A stretch of 10,226 bases of DNA from Burkholderiales bacterium UBA6064 (GTDB lineage: Bacteria; Pseudomonadota; Gammaproteobacteria; Burkholderiales; Burkholderiaceae_B): the NCBI GenBank assembly GCA_002428895.1, contig DIYC01000015.1:31949-42174 (forward strand), written 5' to 3'. The position numbers and the translations under genes were made by a program. A model generated the notes under the pieces. It made no database searches. It saw only the letters and a list, made by a program, of their open reading frames with translations, and was not told the origin of the DNA. Below are positions 1-6,843 of the stretch, one piece after another (positions within the stretch are counted from its first letter, which is position 1; each line of letters opens with the position of its first letter).

Positions 1-868
1 GTTTAACAATGACGCAGGCGGGTGCATCAAAGGATTGTACGCATTCCCAAGCGGCATCTGAATCAGCAATGTTGTTAAAACTAAGTTCTTTGCCTTGTAA
101 CTGGTCGGCATTGGCGATACTGTTTGGGTTTGCGTTAGACTGACGATAAAAAGCCGCGCTTTGGTGGGGGTTTTCGCCGTAACGCATGTCTTGAACCTTG
201 TGCAATTGTAAATGAAACACATTGGGGTACTGTTGACGTTCGGGCACAGCAGACAGCGGGGTGTCGTTGTGTTTTAGGCCAGTTAAGAATGAGGCAATGG
301 CTCCGTCATAATGTGCTGTGTGTGCAAAGGCTTTGGCCGCTAACTTGGCTCGTGTTGCGAAGTGTGTGTGGTGTTGGCTTTGCAGTTCATGAATAATGGT
401 TGGGTAGTCGGCTGGGTCGACAACAACCGTGACATGTGGGTAATTTTTCGCTGATGCGCGAACCATGGCAGGGCCACCAATGTCAATATTTTCAATCGCT
501 TCTTCGAGGGTGGTGTCGGCTTTGGCGGTGGCTTGCTCAAATGGGTATAAGTTGACGGCAACTAAATCGATTGGGGCAATGTGGTGTTCGTTTAATGCAT
601 TCACATGAGTTTGCAGATCACGCCGAGCCAAAATACCACCGTGAATTTTTGGGTGAAGCGTTTTAACCCGTCCATCCATAATTTCTGGAAAACCAGTATG
701 GCTTGACACTTCTTTGACCGCAATTCCTTGTTCGATTAATAGTTTTGCGGTGCCACCGGTCGATAAAATTTCTATGTTCAATTGATGAAGGGCATGCGCG
801 AGTTCAACAATACCGGTTTTGTCTGAGACGCTGAGTAAAGCACGTTTAATCGGAGTGTTCAAATTCAT
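1..868 (-). CDS. purH: PurH, bifunctional AICAR formyltransferase / IMP cyclohydrolase (5' part, cut by window edge)
   Basis: PurH catalyses the last two steps of de novo IMP synthesis in the cytoplasm: formylation of AICAR with 10-formyl-THF, then ring closure of FAICAR. The start at 868 gives 289 codons before the window ends. The family is about 520-530 residues, so a little over half is visible. Seen: an N-terminal MGS-like cyclohydrolase domain with SVSDKTGI (13-20), STGGTA (36-41), [14 protein letters not shown] (65-78) and [10 protein letters not shown] (126-135). The beginning of the formyltransferase domain follows, with RYGENPHQ (229-236) and GKELSFNN (259-266). The last codon visible is the Lys of the conserved VIVKH motif. 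A GAAG ribosome-binding sequence lies about 8 bases before the ATG. The gene follows fis after 56 bp on the same strand, with no hairpin terminator between them, so it is probably cotranscribed with dusB-fis. No defects seen. Confidence 0.97.
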   Translation of the reverse strand, partial: MNLNTPIKRALLSVSDKTGIVELAHALHQLNIEILSTGGTAKLLIEQGIAVKEVSSHTGFPEIMDGRVKTLHPKIHGGILARRDLQTHVNALNEHHIAPIDLVAVNLYPFEQATAKADTTLEEAIENIDIGGPAMVRASAKNYPHVTVVVDPADYPTIIHELQSQHHTHFATRAKLAAKAFAHTAHYDGAIASFLTGLKHNDTPLSAVPERQQYPNVFHLQLHKVQDMRYGENPHQSAAFYRQSNANPNSIANADQLQGKELSFNNIADSDAAWECVQSFDAPACVIVK

Positions 869-924
869 AATAAGTTCTTCAAGGCCAATGTTCGATTTTA
901 ATGAATGAGTTGCGAATAGTTGTT

Positions 925-1185
925 TTAAATGAGACCATGTTGCTGTAATTTTTTACGCAAAGTGTTTCGGTTAATTCCGAGCATTTCACTGGCAACGGTT
1001 TGGTTGTTGTCGGCTTTTTTCATGATGACTTCGAGCATGGGCAGTTCGACCGCAGAAATGACCATGTCATAAATGGCTTTGGGGTGTTCGCCCTCAAGAT
1101 CGTGAAAAAATTTTTCTAAGTTGGCACGGATACACTCTGAAATGGTGACTAAGTTTGGAGGTGTTTCATTGTTGTCGTGATTCAT
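925..1185 (-). CDS. fis: Fis-family nucleoid-associated DNA-binding protein
   Basis: Fis is a small homodimeric DNA-bending protein that shapes the nucleoid and, in enterics, activates rRNA/tRNA promoters and represses its own operon. This protein has 86 residues against 98 in E. coli. The core helices (about 13-58) and the C-terminal helix-turn-helix (about 61-82) are well conserved, with [11 protein letters not shown] at 70-80 almost matching the E. coli recognition helix. The missing residues are at the N-terminus, where E. coli Fis carries the mobile beta-hairpin arm that activates Hin/Gin invertases, so that function is probably absent. The start is fixed by the ATGA overlap with the dusB stop codon (dusB TGA and fis ATG share bases), which implies translational coupling. 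The dusB-fis order is a strong gammaproteobacterial signature. A generic Fis-type HTH of an NtrC-like regulator is unlikely, because the protein ends right after the HTH and lacks an AAA+ domain. Confidence 0.95.
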   Translation of the reverse strand: MNHDNNETPPNLVTISECIRANLEKFFHDLEGEHPKAIYDMVISAVELPMLEVIMKKADNNQTVASEMLGINRNTLRKKLQQHGLI

Positions 1186-2252
1186 GCTGCCAGGGTCTCA
1201 AAGTGGGTTGTTAAATTGGTCGGAAAAAAACTTGATGGGTGTTGCTGAGGTTTAAACTCGTATTGACCGCTGTTGCGCCAAGAATTAAAAAAAGCATCGA
1301 CAAGTTTAAATTGGCACCGAGTTGATTCGGTATTCATGAGTTGCTCAAGAAAAGAATGTTTGCAACCAATAATTGGCGATAAGTACCATTTTAAATGTTT
1401 ACGTGCAGTCAGTTTGCCCGTGTGTTCGCCATAGAATCGAAAATGATCCTCTAGGTGATTTAAAAGGGTGTGATGCGCTTCCTCAAGGGTGGGTGGTGCG
1501 CGTTTTTTGCCGGTTTGAAGAAAATGCTCAATTTCACGGAAAATCCATGGGTTACCTTGAGCGGCTCTGCCAATCATTAAGCCATCTGCTTGGGTTAGAT
1601 TGAGTACGTGCTGGGCTATTTCGGGGGTGGTGATATCACCATTGGCAATGACTGGGATTTTAACCGCTTGTTTAACTTGGGCAATGGTATTGTATTCCGC
1701 CTGACCACCAAAACCACAGGCGCGACTGCGACCATGTAGGGTTAGCATAGAAACACCAATTTGCTGGGCCAACTGGGCAATTCGTAGGGCATTGTTTTCA
1801 TTCAACGACCAGCCGGTACGGTATTTTAAGGTGAGTGGCACTTGATTGTGAGCGCAGACTTGGTGCACCGCCTCAAGAATTTGGATAACCAACGATTCGT
1901 TTTTTAAAAGTGCCGAACCGGCTGCCACAGCGCATACTTTTTTTGCAGGGCAGCCCATATTGATGTCGATAATTTGAGCGCCTCTGTCAATATTGAATTG
2001 AGCAGCCTGTGCCATCATGGCTGGGTCAGAGCCAGCAATTTGAACGGCAATCGGTGCTACCTCGCCATCGTGATTTAAGCGACGCGTGCTTTTGTCAGTT
2101 AGCCATAACATGGGGTTGCTGGCTGCCATTTCAGACACTGCATACCCAGCACCTAGTTGCCTGCAGAGTTGGCGCCAAGGGCGATCAGTTACGCCTGCCA
2201 TAGGTGCAAGAAATAAATTGTTGCGCAAGTTAAATGACAAAGGGCTTTTCAT
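1182..2252 (-). CDS. dusB: tRNA-dihydrouridine synthase DusB
   Basis: DusB is an FMN-dependent, NADPH-using enzyme that reduces specific uridines in the tRNA D-loop. With the start at 2252 it has 356 residues. Seen: LAPMAGVTDRPWR (15-27) at the FMN-binding barrel start, INMGCPAKKV (97-106) with the expected catalytic Cys101, TLKYRTGW (141-148), TLHGRSR (171-177), VIANGDI (201-207) and the phosphate-binding GRAAQGNPWIFREI (228-241). The helical C-terminal domain contains ARKHLKWYL (283-291). E. coli DusB is about 321 residues; the extra about 35 are a C-terminal tail of low complexity. An in-frame ATG at 2288 would add 12 residues with no family similarity. I prefer 2252 because family members begin close to the LAPMAG motif and because a good promoter has its -10 over that upstream ATG. 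The gene is translationally coupled to fis. Confidence 0.95.
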   Translation of the reverse strand: MKSPLSFNLRNNLFLAPMAGVTDRPWRQLCRQLGAGYAVSEMAASNPMLWLTDKSTRRLNHDGEVAPIAVQIAGSDPAMMAQAAQFNIDRGAQIIDINMGCPAKKVCAVAAGSALLKNESLVIQILEAVHQVCAHNQVPLTLKYRTGWSLNENNALRIAQLAQQIGVSMLTLHGRSRACGFGGQAEYNTIAQVKQAVKIPVIANGDITTPEIAQHVLNLTQADGLMIGRAAQGNPWIFREIEHFLQTGKKRAPPTLEEAHHTLLNHLEDHFRFYGEHTGKLTARKHLKWYLSPIIGCKHSFLEQLMNTESTRCQFKLVDAFFNSWRNSGQYEFKPQQHPSSFFPTNLTTHFETLAA

Positions 2253-2271
2253 GAGGGCATGGCCTGGGAAC

Positions 2272-2305
2272 TGCAAACGATGCAGCATTTTAAATGCAAA
2301 CGATG
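2272..2305. repeat. Pair of exact 11-bp direct repeats flanking the dusB promoter -10
   Basis: TGCAAACGATG occurs exactly at 2272-2282 and again at 2295-2305, a period of 23 bp or about two helical turns. One copy lies in the promoter spacer and the other spans the expected transcription start. Between them, 2285-2297 reads GCATTTTAAATGC, a perfect inverted repeat with 6-bp arms that includes the -10 hexamer. The right-hand copy lies wholly in the 2253-2312 gap. The left-hand copy would be coding only if dusB began at 2288. The layout suits an operator for a dimeric repressor, but no regulator can be named with confidence. The GCAAACG core resembles half of the enterobacterial PurR box, a weak similarity. 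Confidence 0.4.
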
Positions 2306-2316
2306 AAATTTTTCAA
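2287..2316 (-). promoter_or_regulatory. Candidate sigma70 promoter for dusB-fis(-purH)
   Basis: Read on the minus strand, TTGAAA (2316-2311, 5/6 match to TTGACA) is followed after an 18-bp spacer by TAAAAT (2292-2287, 5/6 match to TATAAT). Transcription would start near 2280, giving a leader of roughly 28 nt to the dusB ATG at 2252. The -35 hexamer overlaps the stop codon of the upstream acyltransferase gene, so this is a promoter inside a run of same-strand genes. The -10 overlaps an upstream in-frame ATG (2288), which therefore could not be used from this transcript. The call rests on sequence match only. Confidence 0.55.
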
Positions 2317-3137
2317 CTGTTGACCGATTTTTGTGCCGCCAGGTGAGGACAACACGTTTGCACTGGGGCTGCTGTGTTTGTTGCTGGGTAATGCTGTGGG
2401 CTAATGTCTGCCATTTGTTGCTCAATCCAGTTTTCAACGGCTTTGGTTAAACTTTCAGCGGTGTGACCTGTTGGTGAAATGGGTGGCCCAAAACGTAATG
2501 TAATGGTGCCTGGTTTTTTAAAAAATTGACGTTTGGCCCAAAATTCGCCAGCATTCAGTGCAACTGGAACAACTGGGGTATTGGTGGCAATCGCTAAGCG
2601 GGCGCCACCAGTTTTATAGCGTTTTTTCTGGCCCACTGGAACGCGTGTGCCTTCTGGGAAAAACATCATCCATGCACCGGCTTTCATGCGGTCCTGTGAG
2701 GCTTCGAGAATTTGAGTAAAGGCATCTCGGCCTTTGGATCGGTCGATGGCAATCATTTTCATGGTGGCCATTGCCCAACCAAAAAAAGGAATGCGCAACA
2801 ATTCTTTTTTAAACACAAAACACAATTGATTGGGCAACAATTCGACTGGTATCGCAAACGTTTCCCAGGCTGATTGGTGTTTAGCCAAAATAATAGCACG
2901 CGTGGTGGGCAGGTTTTCTTTGCCTTGAACTTGGTAGTTTACGCCACAAAAAAAACTTAATAATTGGACAATGATTCGGTTCCAGGTGCATGCGGCTAAA
3001 TAGCGCTGCCTTAAGGTTAAACATGGTGCTGCTACAATCATGTAGATAGCATGAAAAGGTGTGTACACCACACAAGCGATAAAAAATAAAATTGAGCCAA
3101 GAACGACACGAGGCGTTAAAGAGGTTGCTTTGGTCAT
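2313..3137 (-). CDS. plsC: PlsC-type 1-acyl-sn-glycerol-3-phosphate acyltransferase (LPLAT/AGPAT family)
   Basis: Enzymes of this family transfer an acyl chain to lysophosphatidate or a related lysophospholipid at the inner face of the cytoplasmic membrane. The protein has 274 residues. A hydrophobic N-terminal segment (about 11-39) looks like a membrane anchor. Acyltransferase motif I is AKHQSAWETF (85-94), with His87 and Glu92 as an HX4E version of the usual HX4D. The FFPEGTR phosphate-binding motif is at 159-165, and a later motif, TPVVPVAL, is at 187-194. Residues about 245-274 form a tail rich in Ala, Thr and Gln with a CC pair, not part of the catalytic domain. The ATG at 3137 lies 2 bp after the gmhB stop codon, so translation is probably coupled. 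The same placement, downstream of glyQ-glyS-gmhB, is known in Pseudomonas. Whether the substrate is lysophosphatidate or another lysophospholipid cannot be told from sequence. Confidence 0.9.
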   Translation of the reverse strand: MTKATSLTPRVVLGSILFFIACVVYTPFHAIYMIVAAPCLTLRQRYLAACTWNRIIVQLLSFFCGVNYQVQGKENLPTTRAIILAKHQSAWETFAIPVELLPNQLCFVFKKELLRIPFFGWAMATMKMIAIDRSKGRDAFTQILEASQDRMKAGAWMMFFPEGTRVPVGQKKRYKTGGARLAIATNTPVVPVALNAGEFWAKRQFFKKPGTITLRFGPPISPTGHTAESLTKAVENWIEQQMADISPQHYPATNTAAPVQTCCPHLAAQKSVNS

Positions 3138-3139
3138 GA

Positions 3140-3703
3140 TTAGATCGGGTTTGAAAAAGGGTCGTCGGGTACTAAATGAATGGCAACTGCCATGAGATCG
3201 TTAAAAATTTCGGTTCCTAAGGGGAGTTGATTCGCGTGTTCCTTTTCGGTTTTCTCGCCTTTTCCAGTACGCACTAAAATCGGTTTGCAACCCATTTTAG
3301 CTGCAGCTTCTAAGTCGCGTAAAGAATCACCAACACTGGGAGTGCCTTCGAGTTTAAAACCCATTCTGGCCTGAATTTGTTTGTATAAACCGGTTTTAGG
3401 CTTGCGACATTCGCAGTCATCGTTGGGGCCATGCGGGCAAAAAAAGATACCGTCAATGTGGCCACCATCTTGACTGGCTAGTTGATGCATTTTTTTATGC
3501 ATTTCTGACAGGGTTTCTAAATCGAATAGGCCCCGCGAGATGCCTGATTGATTGGTTGCAACCACAACCCGATAACCACCTCGGTTTAAGCGAGCAATGG
3601 CTTGCATGCTGCGGGCAATTGGTACCCAGTCTTCAACGCTTTTAATGTACTCATCAGAGTCTTGGTTGATCACCCCATCGCGGTCAAGAATAATCAATTT
3701 CAT
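3140..3703 (-). CDS. gmhB: GmhB, D-glycero-beta-D-manno-heptose-1,7-bisphosphate 7-phosphatase
   Basis: GmhB removes the 7-phosphate from heptose 1,7-bisphosphate on the route to ADP-heptose, the precursor of the LPS inner core. The protein has 187 residues, the usual length. Seen: the HAD catalytic motif LDRDGVIN (6-13) with nucleophile Asp7 and acid/base Asp9, motif II ATNQSG (49-54), the GmhB-specific zinc-binding loop with Cys89, His91, Cys97 and Cys99 followed by RKPKTG (100-105), and the Mg-binding VGDSLRDL (124-131). The zinc loop separates GmhB from other small HAD phosphatases. A TAAGGA ribosome-binding site overlaps the glyS stop codon, 9 bp before the ATG, linking it to glyS. It is cytoplasmic and intact. 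The related histidinol phosphatase domain is a less likely alternative in this context. Confidence 0.94.
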   Translation of the reverse strand: MKLIILDRDGVINQDSDEYIKSVEDWVPIARSMQAIARLNRGGYRVVVATNQSGISRGLFDLETLSEMHKKMHQLASQDGGHIDGIFFCPHGPNDDCECRKPKTGLYKQIQARMGFKLEGTPSVGDSLRDLEAAAKMGCKPILVRTGKGEKTEKEHANQLPLGTEIFNDLMAVAIHLVPDDPFSNPI

Positions 3704-3712
3704 GTCAATTCC

Positions 3713-5839
3713 TTAGGGGGTAAGCCGAGCAATTTCAGCGACTTTGTTCATGAGTTGGTCGTATTTGAACAGCAAATGAATGCGCGCATTGCGAAGCATC
3801 TCATCTTCTGTCATCACCATGACTGAATTAAAAAAGGCATCAAAATCATGATTCAATGGTGCCACCAATTCAAGAGCAGTTTGATATTTTTTTTGATTAA
3901 AAGCAGCGTTGACCTGAGTGGACAAGGTTTGATAGATACCCAGTAATTTTATTTCGGCTGGCTCGGTTAAAAGCTGTGAGTGATCGGGCTGATGATGGAA
4001 TTGCGTGAGGTCGATTTTTTTCAAAATGTTGGTGATTCGTTTATTGGTTTCTGCCAGTGATTGAGCTTGCGGCAACTGGCTAAAAGCACGAACCGCTTGT
4101 AAACGATCAATGATCGTATCGAAATAAAACAATTGCTCAGACGATGCATTGTTAAACCGGTCGGCAAGTACGGCATTAATTTCTTGGCTGGTGTAATTTA
4201 AGTCGCGCAAATATCCTTTTAGGCGATCAAGTATAAAGTTAAAAATTTCTTGAGTGCATTCGTTAAATTCACTTAAATTCGTAAACAGCGTACTGGCTTG
4301 TTTTAGGGTGCCAAAAATGTTTAACGATAATTTATTGTCGATCACTATTCGAATAATACCTAAGGCATGACGACGCAATGCAAACGGGTCTTTGTCGCCG
4401 GTAGGTATTAATCCAATTCCAAAAATACCAACCAGGGAATCAAGTTTGTCGGCTAAAGCGACAGCCATGCCTTCGGCTGTGCGTGGCAACGCATCGCCAG
4501 CAAAACGTGGGCGGTAGTGATCAGCAATCGCCATGGCTACAGGGTTGGGCTCTTGGTCGTGTTTGGCGTAATATTCGCCCATAATGCCTTGTAGTTCGGG
4601 GAATTCTCCCACCATGTCGGTGAGCAAATCGGCTTTGCTGAGTAATGCTGCACGTTTGGCGTAATCCACGTTGGCTTTGCAAGCCTGTGCCAGTTGTTCG
4701 GTTAAACGGACAACGCGCTGGTTGCGTTGATGTTGGTTGCCTAGTTTATTGTGATAAATCACAGTACTTAACTTAGGCAATCGACTTTCTAGCGAATGTT
4801 TTTGGTCTTGGTCGAAAAAGAATTTTGCATCGGCTAAACGCGCCCGTAATACCCGTTCGTTGCCGTGAATAATTAGGCTTGGGTTCGATGTTTCTATGTT
4901 GGAGACCAACAAAAATCGGTTGCTTATTCGACCATTGGTTTGTGTTAATGCAAAATATTTTTGATTGGCTTGCATGGTAAGGATGAGGCATTCTTGTGGC
5001 ACACTTAAAAAGGCTTGGTCAAAATAACCTTCATAAGTGACTGGCCATTCGACAAGGGCAGTGACTTCGTCGATTAAGGTATCGGGTTGAATCACTTGTT
5101 CTTGCCGTGCAAGCGCTTGTAATTGATTCACAATACGCTGGCGACGTGTGTTAAATGATGCAATGACTTTGCCTTGTGTTTCAAGTTCAAGCTCGTAATT
5201 GTCAGCCGAGGTAATTTGCAATACACCCGTTGATAAAAAACGATGCCCTAAAGTGAGCCGGTCTGCCTGTAAACCTAGCACTTTGGTGGCTATGACCTGT
5301 TGGCCATGAATTACCAGCAATTTTTGTGCAGGCCTGGCAAAATGGACGGTTTCGCCATTGGCTTGTTGATAGCTCATGACTTTAGGAATGGGTAATTGGC
5401 TAACTGCCAATTCAAGAATTTGAGATAAAACGCTTTGCAGGGTTTGGCCTTTAACGCTGTGTATCAGGTGGAGCACGTCTTGTTTGCCGTCGTTGACGTG
5501 TTCAAGTTGATTGACTTGAATGTGACTTAGCCCAAGCGAGGCTAATTTTTTAAGAAGCGGAGCCGTGGCTTGCCCATTGGAATCGAGGCCAATTTTTGCC
5601 GGTAATAATTTGGTGTTGACTTCTTGGTCTGGGCTTTGGTCCGTGACGTGAGTAATCCGACAGGCCAAACGCCGAGGTGATGCAAATGCGCTTAGTTGGC
5701 TGTTTGCCAACAAAAAATGGTGTTGGCGAAGTTGTTCATAAACCGATTGTGCAAACGAGTCGCCCAATGATTTGAGGGCGAGGGGTGGTAATTCCTCGGT
5801 TAAAATTTCAATGACTAAAGTGGCTGTTTGGGTGATCAT
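3713..5839 (-). CDS. glyS: Glycyl-tRNA synthetase beta subunit GlyS
   Basis: GlyS is the large tRNA-binding subunit of the bacterial-type glycyl-tRNA synthetase, which pairs with GlyQ to charge tRNA-Gly. It has 708 residues against about 689 in E. coli. Seen: the N-terminal IEILTEELPPLALKSL (10-25), FASPRRLACRI (about 52-62) and a PQECLILTMQANQKYFAL stretch typical of the family near 285. An HD-like middle region contains GEFPELQG and the conserved KDPFALRRHALGI (about 480-492). The C-terminal DALR-type anticodon-binding region follows, with AVRAFSQLPQAQSLAETNKR near 585-605. The ATG at 5839 follows the glyQ stop after 18 bp. An AAAGGG lies in this gap but rather far (about 15 nt) from the start. 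No frameshift or missing segment is seen. Confidence 0.97.
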   Translation of the reverse strand: MITQTATLVIEILTEELPPLALKSLGDSFAQSVYEQLRQHHFLLANSQLSAFASPRRLACRITHVTDQSPDQEVNTKLLPAKIGLDSNGQATAPLLKKLASLGLSHIQVNQLEHVNDGKQDVLHLIHSVKGQTLQSVLSQILELAVSQLPIPKVMSYQQANGETVHFARPAQKLLVIHGQQVIATKVLGLQADRLTLGHRFLSTGVLQITSADNYELELETQGKVIASFNTRRQRIVNQLQALARQEQVIQPDTLIDEVTALVEWPVTYEGYFDQAFLSVPQECLILTMQANQKYFALTQTNGRISNRFLLVSNIETSNPSLIIHGNERVLRARLADAKFFFDQDQKHSLESRLPKLSTVIYHNKLGNQHQRNQRVVRLTEQLAQACKANVDYAKRAALLSKADLLTDMVGEFPELQGIMGEYYAKHDQEPNPVAMAIADHYRPRFAGDALPRTAEGMAVALADKLDSLVGIFGIGLIPTGDKDPFALRRHALGIIRIVIDNKLSLNIFGTLKQASTLFTNLSEFNECTQEIFNFILDRLKGYLRDLNYTSQEINAVLADRFNNASSEQLFYFDTIIDRLQAVRAFSQLPQAQSLAETNKRITNILKKIDLTQFHHQPDHSQLLTEPAEIKLLGIYQTLSTQVNAAFNQKKYQTALELVAPLNHDFDAFFNSVMVMTEDEMLRNARIHLLFKYDQLMNKVAEIARLTP

Positions 5840-5857
5840 AAATAGTACTTTAACCCT

Positions 5858-6769
5858 TTAAACGATCTGTGTGGGAGTGTTACACATGGGGAAACCAAGC
5901 GCCTCGCGAGATTCAAAATAAGCTTGTGCCACCAGACGAGACAACGTGCGAATGCGACCAATGTAAGCAGCCCTTTCAGTGACGGAAATAGCGCCACGCG
6001 CATCGAGTAAATTAAATGTATGCGCGGCTTTTAGAATCATTTCGTAGGCGGGTAGGGCAAGCTTCGAGTTGATTAAATGCTTGCTTTGTTGCTCGTAGTC
6101 GTTAAAATGGCGCAGCAACATATCTGGGTTGCTGTACTCAAAATTGTAAGTCGATTGCTCAACTTCGTTTTGATGAAACACATCGCGATAAGTCAGTGGT
6201 TTGCAGGTGCTGTGTTGCGGTGGCGTTGACCACACTAAGTCAAACACATTTTCTTTTTGTTGCAAATACATGCAAAGACGTTCGATGCCATAAGTAATTT
6301 CACCTAAAATAGGCTTACAGTCAAGGCCACCAACTTGTTGAAAATAAGTAAATTGAGTCACTTCCATGCCGTTTAGCCAGACTTCCCAGCCTAGCCCCCA
6401 AGCACCTAAAGTGGGGTTTTCCCAGTTGTCTTCCACAAAACGAATGTCGTTACGTTGCGTATCGATGCCCAAAGCCACTAGGCTGTTTAAGTACAAGTCG
6501 ATGATGTTTTCTGGTGAAGGTTTGAGTACCACTTGGAATTGATAATAATGTTGTAAGCGGTTCGGATTGTTGCCATAACGCCCATCTTTAGGGCGACGAG
6601 ACGGTTGCACGTAGGCCGCATTCCAGGGTTCAGGGCCCAGTGCCCGTAAAAAAGTTGCGGTATGGCTGGTGCCAGCCCCAACTTCCATGTCAAACGGTTG
6701 AAGCAGAGCGCAGCCTTGATTGGCCCAATAAGTTTGTAAAGTCAAAATGGCTTGCTGTAAAGTCATCAT
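5858..6769 (-). CDS. glyQ: Glycyl-tRNA synthetase alpha subunit GlyQ
   Basis: GlyQ is the catalytic subunit that forms glycyl-adenylate and partners GlyS. With the start at 6769 it has 303 residues, equal to E. coli GlyQ. Seen (numbered from that start): VGAGTSH (30-36), [17 protein letters not shown] (55-71), QHYYQFQ (73-79), [19 protein letters not shown] (110-128), [13 protein letters not shown] (136-148), [10 protein letters not shown] (156-165) and [15 protein letters not shown] further on. The frame also offers ATGs at 6817, 6778 and 6766. Family proteins begin just before the TFQ.LILTLQ-like stretch, seen here as [10 protein letters not shown], so 6769 or 6766 fits best. None of the starts has a strong ribosome-binding site. 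The longer form would leave only 26 bp to the divergent gene and would place the promoter inside the coding region. It is the first gene of the minus-strand run. Confidence 0.96.
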   Translation of the reverse strand: MMTLQQAILTLQTYWANQGCALLQPFDMEVGAGTSHTATFLRALGPEPWNAAYVQPSRRPKDGRYGNNPNRLQHYYQFQVVLKPSPENIIDLYLNSLVALGIDTQRNDIRFVEDNWENPTLGAWGLGWEVWLNGMEVTQFTYFQQVGGLDCKPILGEITYGIERLCMYLQQKENVFDLVWSTPPQHSTCKPLTYRDVFHQNEVEQSTYNFEYSNPDMLLRHFNDYEQQSKHLINSKLALPAYEMILKAAHTFNLLDARGAISVTERAAYIGRIRTLSRLVAQAYFESREALGFPMCNTPTQIV

Positions 6770-6799
6770 CAGGATCATGAATTGATTTTTAGTTCGTGT

Positions 6800-6805
6800 A
6801 TTGTA
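6800..6805 (-). promoter_or_regulatory. Possible -10 element for the glyQ operon
   Basis: On the minus strand this reads TACAAT, a 5/6 match to TATAAT, about 31 nt before the preferred glyQ start. No good -35 lies 16-18 bp upstream (best 3/6), so the promoter would be weak or activator-dependent. The opposite strand reads TGTAAT at 6802-6807, also 5/6, which could serve the divergent oxygenase gene, but again no well-spaced -35 is present. If both are used, the two promoters overlap. Evidence is match and position only. Confidence 0.3.
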
Positions 6806-6817
6806 ATGGTTAACCAT
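6806..6817. promoter_or_regulatory. Perfect 12-bp palindrome between divergent glyQ and oxygenase genes (candidate operator)
   Basis: ATGGTTAACCAT is exactly self-complementary. It sits in the 74-bp region between the preferred glyQ start and the TTG start of the plus-strand oxygenase, directly next to the candidate overlapping -10 elements. The symmetry does not extend beyond 12 bp. It overlaps the most upstream possible glyQ ATG (6815-6817), which gives part of its sequence an alternative explanation. A DNA-binding dimer here could control both directions. The regulator is unknown. Confidence 0.35.
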
Positions 6818-6843
6818 GTTGAATTAAAAGGTAGGTTTATCAT

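Noticed and set aside
340..561. 73-codon minus-strand reading frame rich in Pro, Thr and His
   Set aside because: It lies in another frame inside purH, whose translation is clearly conserved; low-complexity composition is typical of an out-of-frame shadow.
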